A stretch of 64,000 bases of DNA from VRUE01 sp963706605 (GTDB lineage: Bacteria > Actinomycetota > Thermoleophilia > Solirubrobacterales > 70-9): positions 2,170,001 to 2,234,000 of the forward strand of contig OY970165.1 of assembly GCA_963706605.1 (NCBI GenBank), written 5' to 3'. The notes under the pieces are model-generated. The model was not told where the DNA came from and ran no database searches. It saw only the letters and a program-made list of their open reading frames with translations. Positions 42,383 through 49,529 of the stretch are shown one piece after another. The position numbers and the translations under genes were made by a program. The stretch's first letter is position 1, and each line of letters begins with the position of its first letter.

Positions 42383-43924
42383 TCAACCGTTTCCGGTCCA
42401 CCAGTTCCGTAGGCGCTCGATGTGGTTCCGGAACTTCGTATAGGTGGCTCTAATAGCCATCGCTAGGAGTCCGAAGAATCCAACGTCGACCAAGACTGCG
42501 CCCAGGGTGCTTTGGTGATTCCCGCCGGTGGTTTCCTGACCGAACGCCGTGGTGACTATCGTTCCTGCGAGGAGGAGCAGCACGCACCCGATGACCACGG
42601 ATCGGGTCGGAATGCGGGCGAGAGCTCGACTCAGGATGCGGGCCAGGGTGCGGGGCATGTCCGCCTTGAACGCAAACCACCATTCCTGCCACGGTCGTGG
42701 AAGCCATGGTTGGTAGGTCGGAGTGATGCCGGCGTCAAGGCTCGACAGAGGTTTCAGCTCCTCGACATATGGTTCTTCCGGCTCGGCTGGCAACGGCGCT
42801 GGAGTAGGGGCATCGCTGATCACGTCGAAAAGGTGTGCGTCCCTTCCGCGTAGAAATAGGACCGGGGTACCGAACTCGATGTCATTGCCGGCGGCGAAAA
42901 TGGAGCGGCGGGCTTGGGCAAGGGCAGCATCAACTGGGAAGTCCCGTGCCAAGGCGTCGTAGAGCCTTCCAGCAAATGCGATCGCCGCCTCGTCCGTGAT
43001 CTCGAATTGCATGCCTATGACCGCTGGCACGCCGTAGTGAGCGAGACTTGCGGCTGCACCCGAAAAGGGGTCGACGTGCGAACTCCGGGCCCCTTCGCAT
43101 GAGTTGAGCACGGCGAGCCTTAGGCTGCGCTCGTCCTGGAGAAGCAGGCCTAGTTCCTCGCCCGAGACTTCGTGGGGATCTCCGCGCTCGTTCTCGAGGA
43201 TCAGGATCCCGCTTTGGTCACGAGTGTCATAGCTGCCATGACCAACGAAATGGAAGACGTGAATCTCGTCGTGTTGGTTGATGGCCTCGTCCAACCCCTT
43301 GAGGGTTCCCCTATCCAGCCATTCCAGGGTCACCAGCCCTTCACCGCACAAAGGCCCCAGCGCCGCGGTCAGCTTTGCCTTCTCCTTCTCGACGTCCAGC
43401 GTGGCGAAGCCGTTGGGAGAGCTGATCAACCCGAGCACATTCAAAGGGAGGCTGAGGGGATACGCGGCGGGAACGTCGCGGAGGTCGAGCGAGCGAGCCA
43501 CCGGGCTGTATATAGACTGGGAGAGGAAGCGAGGCTTCTCGTAGAGATACTCCCAGGGAAGGTCCATCAGCTTCGGGGCATCGGAGAGGCACAAGGTAAG
43601 CCGAAGGCCCTTTCGAGAGCTCTCAGCCGCTCCGCGTGCCGAGCGGAATATGTCTCGAATTTCCCCTACCATCAAAGCCTCGAAGAGGCGCTCGCCAAAC
43701 CGGCGAGCCTCCTCCATCGGTGTTGAGCGGTAATTCCGCAAGGGAAGGCGCTGCCTGCCGACTCGCAGCACGAAGTTGTCTAGCTCGAGCTCCGTAAAGG
43801 GAACTTCAAAGGCTGCCGAGGCGGTCGAGTCGTCAGCTGCCGTGGCAACAATCCGGTAGCAATTGCTACCGGTCGGGTGGAACCGGATTCTCAGCTCGTC
43901 GTAGGGAAGCGCTTCCTCTGCCAT
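42383..43924 (-). CDS. CHAT-domain caspase-like membrane protein, cassette 5
   Basis: 513 residues. The CHAT peptidase domain shows LMDLPWEYLYEK, HVFHFVGHGSYD with catalytic His at 229 and LAVLNSCEGARSS with catalytic Cys at 276, then GVPAVIGMQFEITDEAA. Two membrane segments lie at about 442-462 and 473-493, after a Pro-rich linker. CHAT proteases act in bacterial defence and regulated death, for example in gasdermin systems; here the protease itself is membrane-anchored. No gasdermin, STAND or TPR partner is nearby. Next to it, divergently, is a toxin-antitoxin pair. Confidence 0.85.
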   Translation of the reverse strand: MAEEALPYDELRIRFHPTGSNCYRIVATAADDSTASAAFEVPFTELELDNFVLRVGRQRLPLRNYRSTPMEEARRFGERLFEALMVGEIRDIFRSARGAAESSRKGLRLTLCLSDAPKLMDLPWEYLYEKPRFLSQSIYSPVARSLDLRDVPAAYPLSLPLNVLGLISSPNGFATLDVEKEKAKLTAALGPLCGEGLVTLEWLDRGTLKGLDEAINQHDEIHVFHFVGHGSYDTRDQSGILILENERGDPHEVSGEELGLLLQDERSLRLAVLNSCEGARSSHVDPFSGAAASLAHYGVPAVIGMQFEITDEAAIAFAGRLYDALARDFPVDAALAQARRSIFAAGNDIEFGTPVLFLRGRDAHLFDVISDAPTPAPLPAEPEEPYVEELKPLSSLDAGITPTYQPWLPRPWQEWWFAFKADMPRTLARILSRALARIPTRSVVIGCVLLLLAGTIVTTAFGQETTGGNHQSTLGAVLVDVGFFGLLAMAIRATYTKFRNHIERLRNWWTGNG

Positions 43925-43965
43925 CTGGCTTAGGGTACACGTCTCGTGTAGTATCGTGATGAGAA

Positions 43966-44229
43966 ATGGCTGCCACTGCTAGACGAATCAACGTCACGCT
44001 TGACGAGGAGCACGCAGGTAAGCTCGCGAAGCTGGCGGAGCGGACGCATGTTCAGGAGGGGACCCTTGCCCGCTCGCTTCTTTCGACGGCTCTTGACGAT
44101 GCCGATCCGGATGCGGCTCGCATTACTGAAGTCTTGAATGGGATCCCCGGCGCCTGGGAGCGGACCCAGGAGGGACTTGCTCAGGCGGCCCGTGGTGAAG
44201 GAACGCCACTCGACGAGCTGGCATCTTGA
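43966..44229 (+). CDS. Ribbon-helix-helix antitoxin, cassette 5
   Basis: 87 residues: ARRINVTLDEEHAGKLAKLAERTHVQEGTLARSLLSTALDDADPD, an RHH DNA-binding start with a flexible tail. Its stop is directly followed by the GTG of the toxin gene. Start ATG 43966; the promoter lies in the 40-nt divergent space to the CHAT gene (TAGTAT at 43950). Confidence 0.8.
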   Translation: MAATARRINVTLDEEHAGKLAKLAERTHVQEGTLARSLLSTALDDADPDAARITEVLNGIPGAWERTQEGLAQAARGEGTPLDELAS

Positions 44230-44523
44230 GTGGCGCAGATCATCGTCACCCCGCAGGCGCGGCGGGACATTGAAGACGCGACCGCGGCCCTTAGTCTCCA
44301 TGGCGATATCTGGACTCGTGTCGCGCGCTCGCTAAGAGTTCTCGAAACCTTTCCTTTAGCGGGTCCCGAGCTGGATGGTAGGTGGACGCCGGTTCGATTC
44401 ATCATTGGTCCGTGGCCCTGGATGATCTTGCTCTACCGCTACGAAGAGCCGTCGGATCGAGTCTTCGTCGTCGCGATGCACGACGCGCGGTCGGCGACTT
44501 CGGCCACGGCGAGTCGGCCTTGA
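44230..44523 (+). CDS. RelE/ParE-family toxin, cassette 5
   Basis: 97 residues: IIVTPQARRDIEDATAALSLHGDIWTRVARSLRVLETFPLAGPELDG and WTPVRFIIGPWPWMILLYRYEEPSDRVFVVAMHDAR, the RelE/ParE fold with its typical ILYRY and DRVFVVAM-like strands. It forms a module with the preceding RHH gene. Whether it cuts mRNA or acts on gyrase cannot be told. Confidence 0.8.
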   Translation: MAQIIVTPQARRDIEDATAALSLHGDIWTRVARSLRVLETFPLAGPELDGRWTPVRFIIGPWPWMILLYRYEEPSDRVFVVAMHDARSATSATASRP

Positions 44524-44527
44524 AGAC

Positions 44528-44660
44528 TTGGTCCGAAATTTGGTCCCCGACTCCACCGAACTCCTGGATGTAATTCGCTCTATCTGGCGAGACTCGGCTC
44601 TATAGAAGGCTCCCGGCTCGACTCATAGTCCGTTGAATGTTCGAGTCCTTCCCCGCTTTT
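44528..44660 (+). repeat. Decayed cassette right end R5
   Basis: TTGGTCC at 44528 and TTGGTCCC at 44540 keep the 12-bp period, but the spacer is 11 bp shorter (92 bp). The tRNA-like sequence from 44620 keeps GACTCATAGTCCGTTG and TTCGAGTCCTTCCCC with losses between and a changed end. It shares the CGGCTCGACT junction with R4. Confidence 0.6.
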
Positions 44661-44694
44661 ATGGAAGAGGCCTCGGCTCTCTATCGTTGGGGGC

Positions 44695-45024
44695 ATGCCT
44701 GAAGCTCCTGAACTCGACGAGTTCGAGTCCTTGGTCGTTGACGCAATCGATCGGCTGCCGGCTGAATTCCAAGAGGTATTGGCGAACGTCGCGGTTGTGG
44801 TATCCGATCTCGGAGACGAGGTACATGCATATGGTCAGTACTTCGGAGACGGTGTCGCGCGCGAAAGCTATGAGGACCGGATCGTCATCTACCGTGACAC
44901 TCTGGAGCGTGACTTCGGCCATGACCGTGACCTGCTTGCCCGCCAGGTCGAGCGGACTTTGCGTCACGAGCTTGCCCACCACCTCGGCTGGGGTGAGCAA
45001 GGAACGGGAGGCCTGGGCCTATGA
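44695..45024 (+). CDS. Zincin-like metallopeptidase family protein
   Basis: 109 residues. FESLVVDAIDRLPAEFQEVLANVAVVVSD and VERTLRHELAHHLGWGE, with the HExxH site in HELAHH, identify the small minimal-zincin family widespread in actinobacteria. The last ligand may be the downstream Glu. Substrate unknown. Stands after the last array remnant and before the SET gene. Confidence 0.85.
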   Translation: MPEAPELDEFESLVVDAIDRLPAEFQEVLANVAVVVSDLGDEVHAYGQYFGDGVARESYEDRIVIYRDTLERDFGHDRDLLARQVERTLRHELAHHLGWGEQGTGGLGL

Positions 45025-45144
45025 CTGAGACAAAACGCCTCCCAACCAACCGGGACCGGTAGATCGACTGGTCCCCCGTTCACCGATGGACTAAGGTCGT
45101 CGAGCGCAGTTTTCGCTGCGCCCCAACAATTGAGAGGCGGTCCC

Positions 45145-45627
45145 TTGGATCCTGTCGGATATGAGCTGTGTACTCCCGAAGGCGACAAGGGCGGTGGCGT
45201 TCGTGCAACTCGTCGCTTCCAGGTCGGCGAAACGGTGATGGTTGGAGTGCTCGAGGGCGAGGTCGCCTGCAACGACTCGCACGCGACTCAGGTGAGTCGC
45301 ACCAAGTGGGCCCGGCACGGTGGCCTCGGCCCCCTGGTCAACCACTCGTGCAGTCCGAACTGCGGTGTTCACGTGAACGACACCGGCGCCTGCGATTTTG
45401 TGGCCCGGAGGTCGATCTCCAACCATGAGGAGATCACTTTCGACTATGCGATGCGCAACTATTCGATCGAGCACTTTCCAGGTGGCTGTCTCTGCGGAGC
45501 GGATATTTGCCGCGGTTCGGTGACCGGCTGGAAGGATCTCCCTACCGAGCGCAAGGTCGCCTACGAGGGCCTGGTTGCGCCCTACCTGCTCGAGATTGAT
45601 CGCGAGCTGGCTGGCTCAGTCGCCTGA
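45145..45627 (+). CDS. SET-domain protein (putative lysine methyltransferase)
   Basis: 160 residues from TTG at 45145, with GAGGCGG 5 nt upstream. GVRATRRFQVGETVMVGVLEGEV, LGPLVNHSCSPNCGVHV (NHSCxPN motif), DFVARRSISNHEEITFDYAMRNY (FDY motif) and the post-SET-like CLCGADICRG with Cys residues are all present. SET proteins methylate lysine with SAM. They are rare in bacteria compared with eukaryotes but known; target unknown. An in-frame TTG at 45130 is also possible. Confidence 0.85.
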   Translation: MDPVGYELCTPEGDKGGGVRATRRFQVGETVMVGVLEGEVACNDSHATQVSRTKWARHGGLGPLVNHSCSPNCGVHVNDTGACDFVARRSISNHEEITFDYAMRNYSIEHFPGGCLCGADICRGSVTGWKDLPTERKVAYEGLVAPYLLEIDRELAGSVA

Positions 45628-45757
45628 CGCGCCGAGTGGGACGAGTCGGGGGTGGCAAGCTTGGCCCCGACACCAATCATCGACTCTCGCCAGCCACTTA
45701 AGCTCAGGCCCGAGCGCCACATCTTCCGCTCGCCGCTAGGCTTAAAACGCTTCATCC

Positions 45758-45828
45758 GGCGCCTTGGCGGAGTGGCTACGCAGCGGCCTGCAAAGCCGTT
45801 TACACCAGTTCGATTCTGGTAGGCGCCT
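45758..45828 (+). tRNA. tRNA-Cys (GCA)
   Basis: Acceptor GGCGCCT with AGGCGCC, D-arm, anticodon stem CGGC/GCCG with loop CTGCAAA (GCA), short variable loop, T-arm CCAGTTCGATTCTGG. TAGGCT at 45737 may be the -10 box. Confidence 0.9.
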
Positions 45829-46270
45829 CTGACTGCTTGTCCGCGACGTCAACTTATCTGGACGATCTGTTCGTCGACCCGGAGGTCCGTTCCAGCGTCG
45901 GGGACGACCGCCGACGACAACTATCGTGCACGAGCCGCATATGACCGGGTTGCGACCCGAACCGGCTGGATCACCTACGACATGGTCCCCAACGGAAAAG
46001 GGCCCCGTTAGGGGCCCCTTGTTTCCGAAGGACGTACCACCAGATAGTCACGTAGCTGGCTCGTCGGTCCTCAAGCTTTGAAGTTTTCCTGTTGCCCTGC
46101 CGGCGGCTACAGATAGATAAACACGCCGTATGAGGAAAAGTTGCACCGCTTGCATCGGCGCTTGCAGCCGGCGACTTTAGGCCCCGGCTCATGGTTTCGC
46201 CGCCCTTGCGTCCGCGGGTCTCCCGCAGGCGCCGGTTCCCTCGCCCCGATGCTAGATTCAGATGTCCCTG
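45829..46270. other. Intergenic region between tRNA-Cys and tRNA-Val
   Basis: No complete gene. One frame ends with RARAAYDRVATRTGWITYDMV and its TAG stop lies in the loop of the terminator at 45996; it has no start codon and may be a remnant. 46025-46250 shows nothing recognisable; TAGATT at 46255 may be the -10 box of tRNA-Val. Confidence 0.4.
45996..46024 (+). terminator. Rho-independent terminator
   Basis: A stem AAAGGGCCCC/GGGGCCCCTT around loop GTTA, then TTGTTT. Confidence 0.75.
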
Positions 46271-46343
46271 GGGCGCATAGCTCAGTTGGGAGAGCGCCGC
46301 CTCGACAAGGCGGAGGTCACTGGTTCGAGCCCAGTTGTGCCCA
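46271..46343 (+). tRNA. tRNA-Val (GAC)
   Basis: Acceptor GGGCGCA with TGTGCCC (one G-T pair), anticodon stem CCGCC/GGCGG, loop TCGACAA with anticodon GAC, T-arm CTGGTTCGAGCCCAG. Confidence 0.9.
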
Positions 46344-46368
46344 CTCCATCTGCCAGAAGGGAGCTACG

Positions 46369-46830
46369 ATGGCCCATCGCCTACTGCGCGCCGGTGAAGC
46401 CCACTGGCGCGAGTCGAACCAGATGCGGGTGCTCAACACCGATCTCGCAAAGCAGATGGAGGCGACGAGCCTTGGTGCACGCCTGTGGAGATTGCGGCCG
46501 GGCCAGGCCTCGACCAGGCACAAGCATCAGAGCGAGGAGGAGCTCTACGTGCTGCTCGAGGGTCGGGGCCGGATCCGCGTCGGGGAGGAGGCGCTCGAGC
46601 TGGCGCCGCTCGATGCGCTCCTGGTCGAGCCCGACACGATTCGCCAGGTCTTCAACGACACCGATGCCGAGGCGCTGTGGCTCGTCGTGGGTGCGCCGCC
46701 CGAAGCGGCGAACACCCTCGAGATGAGCGAAGAGCAGCTGCGCCAGCTCTATCCCGAGGGGCCGCGTGCCCTGCCGCCGGAGCTCGGTGGGGGTGAGCTC
46801 AGACCGTCGCCGGCAGACGAACCTCGGTGA
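46369..46830 (+). CDS. Cupin-domain protein
   Basis: 153 residues from ATG 46369 with AAGGGAG upstream. LRPGQASTRHKHQSEEELYVLLEGRGRIRVGEEALELAPLDALLVEPDTIRQVFN is a complete cupin barrel with metal-binding-like H, H and E in motif 1 and H replaced by Q or R in motif 2, so metal binding is uncertain. Starts just after tRNA-Val; its end overlaps the VOC gene on the other strand by about 30 nt. Confidence 0.85.
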   Translation: MAHRLLRAGEAHWRESNQMRVLNTDLAKQMEATSLGARLWRLRPGQASTRHKHQSEEELYVLLEGRGRIRVGEEALELAPLDALLVEPDTIRQVFNDTDAEALWLVVGAPPEAANTLEMSEEQLRQLYPEGPRALPPELGGGELRPSPADEPR

Positions 46831-47227
46831 GGCGGATGCTGTTGCCAGAGGGGTCGCGGAAGCCGGAGTCGATTCCGTAGGGCCGCTCTTCCGGCGCCTC
46901 GCTGAACTCAACGCCGCGAGCCTTCAGCTCTTCATAGGAGGCCTGGCAGTCCTCGGTGGTGAGGAAGACCGTGCCGGCGAAGCCCTTTGCCATCACGTCG
47001 CGGACCTGCTCGGCCGTATCGGCGTCCATCACCGGCGGGCCGGGGATCGCCATCAGGGTGATCGAGACATCTTCCTGGCCGACGGGCCCGACGGTGAGCC
47101 AGCGGAAGTTGTCCATCTCGGGGAGGGTGACGTCGGCCCGCACCTCCATGCCGACCTTCTCGGTGTAGAAGGCGAGCGCCTCGTCTTGGTCGTGGACCCA
47201 CAGCTGCGCGTTCGCGATCTTGATCAT
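46799..47227 (-). CDS. VOC (glyoxalase/bleomycin resistance) family protein
   Basis: 142 residues: MIKIANAQLWVHDQDEALAFYTEKVGMEVRADVTLPE and EERPYGIDSGFRDPSGNSIRLTEV show the paired beta-alpha-beta3 modules of VOC proteins. Common partner of AraC regulators, as here. AAGGAGA lies before the ATG. Substrate unknown. Confidence 0.9.
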   Translation of the reverse strand: MIKIANAQLWVHDQDEALAFYTEKVGMEVRADVTLPEMDNFRWLTVGPVGQEDVSITLMAIPGPPVMDADTAEQVRDVMAKGFAGTVFLTTEDCQASYEELKARGVEFSEAPEERPYGIDSGFRDPSGNSIRLTEVRLPATV

Positions 47228-47266
47228 CTGGGTTCTCCTTGCTCGACGGAACAGTTCGCGTCGATG

Positions 47267-47701
47267 CTAGGCCCGCGCCGCGGCGCTGTCTTCTCGAAAC
47301 GTGCGGTTTTGAGGGCGGGAGTAGGCGCGCACGACGCAGCCGGGAATGCGGACGTGGGCCGAGGCCGGCGGGAAGAGGGCCCGGTACGCCGTCGGCGACT
47401 TGCCGTAGGTGCGCGAGAAGCTCGTCGTGAACGAGCCGACGCTCTGCAGCCCGACCGAGAAGCAGATCTCGGCGACCGAGTTGTCGGTGGTGCGCAGCAG
47501 CGCCGCGGCGCGCTCGAGCCGACGCGTCAGAAGGTAAGCGTGCGGCGACTCGCCGAAGGCACGGCGGAACTCACGGCTGAAATGCGCACGGGAGAGGCCG
47601 GCGGCGTCGGCCAGGTCATCAACGCTCAACGCCTCGAAGTAGCGAGCGTCGGCGAGGTCCTTGGCGCGCAGCAGGTGGCGGACTGGCGGGACATACGCCA
47701 T
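47267..47701 (-). CDS. AraC-family transcriptional regulator
   Basis: 144 residues. Double helix-turn-helix: LSVDDLADAAGLSRAHFSREFRRAFGESPHAYLLTRRLERAAALLRTTDNSVAEICFSVGLQSVGSFTTSFSRTYGKSPTAYR. No sensor domain, so it is a minimal regulator. It lies 39 nt upstream of the VOC gene on the same strand and probably controls it. Confidence 0.9.
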   Translation of the reverse strand: MAYVPPVRHLLRAKDLADARYFEALSVDDLADAAGLSRAHFSREFRRAFGESPHAYLLTRRLERAAALLRTTDNSVAEICFSVGLQSVGSFTTSFSRTYGKSPTAYRALFPPASAHVRIPGCVVRAYSRPQNRTFREDSAAARA

Positions 47702-47726
47702 GCAGGCAGTCTAGGCTCGCCGCCTT

Positions 47727-49439
47727 GTGATCGGGACCTATGCAGGCGTGCTGGCCGTGTGCGGGGCCTCGCTGGCGATCGGACAGGCGGCGCTTGGGCT
47801 CTGCGGGATCAGGCGGTGGTCCTGGCTTTCGCCCGCCCTCGGACTGGCCCTGCTCTGCGCGATCTGCTGGGCGACCGTGCGGTTGCCGGGGCACGGCACG
47901 ATCTCGGCGGCCCTCGTCCTGGCGCTGACGGTCACCGCCGCGATCCACCTGCGGGGGCGAGTGGAGGGCGGGGGGGAGGCACTGCGGATGGGCACGCCGG
48001 TCGCTGCGGTCAGCTTGGCCGCCGCCTCGCTGCCGTTCGTCGTGGAAGGCCATTTCGGCATCCTCGGCACCGGCTTCAACCCCGACATGTCGCAGCACCT
48101 GCTGGCAACTGACCGCTTGGCACAAGGCGCCGGCTCGCAGCTCCTCCACCAGGGTTATCCCCTCGGACCCCACGCCATCGTCGCCGCCCTCAACAAGGGT
48201 CTGGGAATCGGCCTCGTCCAAGGCTTCACCGGCCTCACGGTCGCGGTTGCGGTCCTGGCCCCCCTGACCGCGGTCGCGGCCTTCGCCGACCAGCCACCCC
48301 TCCGCCGCGCCGCGGCAGCCCTGGTGGTCGGCCTTCCGTACCTGGTCGCCTCCTACTTCGCCCAGGGCGCCTTCAAGGAGGTGATCCAGGCCCTTTTCGT
48401 GCTCGCGTTCGTCCTCGCTCTGCGCGAGAGCAGCCGCAGCTGGCACGAGCTTCCACTGCGCTTCGTCCCGGCCGCGTTGATCGCCGTCGGCTCGGTGTAC
48501 GTCTACAGCTTCCCGGGACTCATCTGGCTGGCGGCGATCCTGCTGATCTGGCTGGCGCTGGAGCGGTCGCTGCCGGCGAGGCCCCTGCTCTTGGCTTTCC
48601 TCGTCTTCCTGGTCGGAACGCTCCCCGAGCTGGGCCGGATGATCGACTTCCATCACTTCGAAACGTTCGACCCCAACGGCCCCGGTCTCGGCAACCTGTT
48701 CGGCCAGGTCTCGCCCTTCACCGCACTTGGGATCTGGTTCTCGGGCGACTTTCGGCTGGCGCCGGGAAACGGAGCGGTCCCCGCCTTCGCCTACTACTTC
48801 GGCGCCGCCTTCGCCGCTGTGCTGCTCGTCTACGGGCTGATCTTGTGCCTGCGCCGGCGCGAGACGACGATCCTCGCCGCGGTGTTCGCCGCCGTGGTCG
48901 TTTACGCCGTGGCTCGGGTCAGCGGCACTCCATACACCTCCGCCAAGGCGCTCGAGGTGGTGGCGCCGCTGGCGACTCTGGTCATTCTGCTGCCGCTGCT
49001 GCGCCGGCCCGTCGCCTTCCTCTATCTGCTCGCCGCGGGTGTCTGCTCGCTGCTCGTCTTCGCCAACGCGCCGGTTGGGCCGACCACCTACTCGCCCGCG
49101 CTGACCGGTTTGCGCCCGTTGCTCGGCACGGACCCAACCTTGGTTCTGGCGCCGCAGTCGCTGCTCGACGACGAACACGGCGCTCGCTACATTGCCTGGG
49201 AGCTGCGCGGCGGCCGCGTCTGCATCGAGGATGAGGGCAGCGCTGGGGGCGCGCCGCCAAACGGTGTCCGCTTCGTCGTCACCATGGAGTCAAGCGAACG
49301 CGCGCCGTTCCGCGACCTGGCCCTGAGTCGCCATGCGGGTCCCTACCTGCTCTGGGAACGCCGCGGCCCGATCCGTGGCCGGAGTGACTGCCCGCTGATC
49401 GCTGTCCGCCAAGTGCGGCAAGGACCCCCCACCCAGTGA
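47727..49439 (+). CDS. Large polytopic membrane protein, GT-C glycosyltransferase-like
   Basis: 570 residues with about 12 membrane segments and an external C-terminal part. GFNPDMSQHLLATDRLAQGAGSQLLHQGYPLGPHAIVAALNKGLG between segments resembles the D/N-containing loop of membrane-bound GT-C sugar transferases. No closer family is recognised, and enzyme activity is inference. Start GTG; divergent from the AraC gene with 25 nt between. A 43-nt palindrome follows the stop. Confidence 0.6.
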   Translation: MIGTYAGVLAVCGASLAIGQAALGLCGIRRWSWLSPALGLALLCAICWATVRLPGHGTISAALVLALTVTAAIHLRGRVEGGGEALRMGTPVAAVSLAAASLPFVVEGHFGILGTGFNPDMSQHLLATDRLAQGAGSQLLHQGYPLGPHAIVAALNKGLGIGLVQGFTGLTVAVAVLAPLTAVAAFADQPPLRRAAAALVVGLPYLVASYFAQGAFKEVIQALFVLAFVLALRESSRSWHELPLRFVPAALIAVGSVYVYSFPGLIWLAAILLIWLALERSLPARPLLLAFLVFLVGTLPELGRMIDFHHFETFDPNGPGLGNLFGQVSPFTALGIWFSGDFRLAPGNGAVPAFAYYFGAAFAAVLLVYGLILCLRRRETTILAAVFAAVVVYAVARVSGTPYTSAKALEVVAPLATLVILLPLLRRPVAFLYLLAAGVCSLLVFANAPVGPTTYSPALTGLRPLLGTDPTLVLAPQSLLDDEHGARYIAWELRGGRVCIEDEGSAGGAPPNGVRFVVTMESSERAPFRDLALSRHAGPYLLWERRGPIRGRSDCPLIAVRQVRQGPPTQ

Positions 49440-49441
49440 GC

Positions 49442-49484
49442 GCGTTCGCAGTTAGCCGACTATATGGCGGCTAACTGCGAACGC
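49442..49484. repeat. 43-nt palindrome, copy 2
   Basis: Arms GCGTTCGCAGTTAGCCG and its complement around the loop ACTATATGG, 3 nt after a stop codon. Same length, outer 9 bp, CCG/CGG inner pairs and loop type as 28350-28392, with compensatory changes in the 5 bp between. Confidence 0.75.
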
Positions 49485-49529
49485 CGGGCGGGCTGGGGGC
49501 TCTTGGTGGGCGTGGGTAGCATGGGCGCG

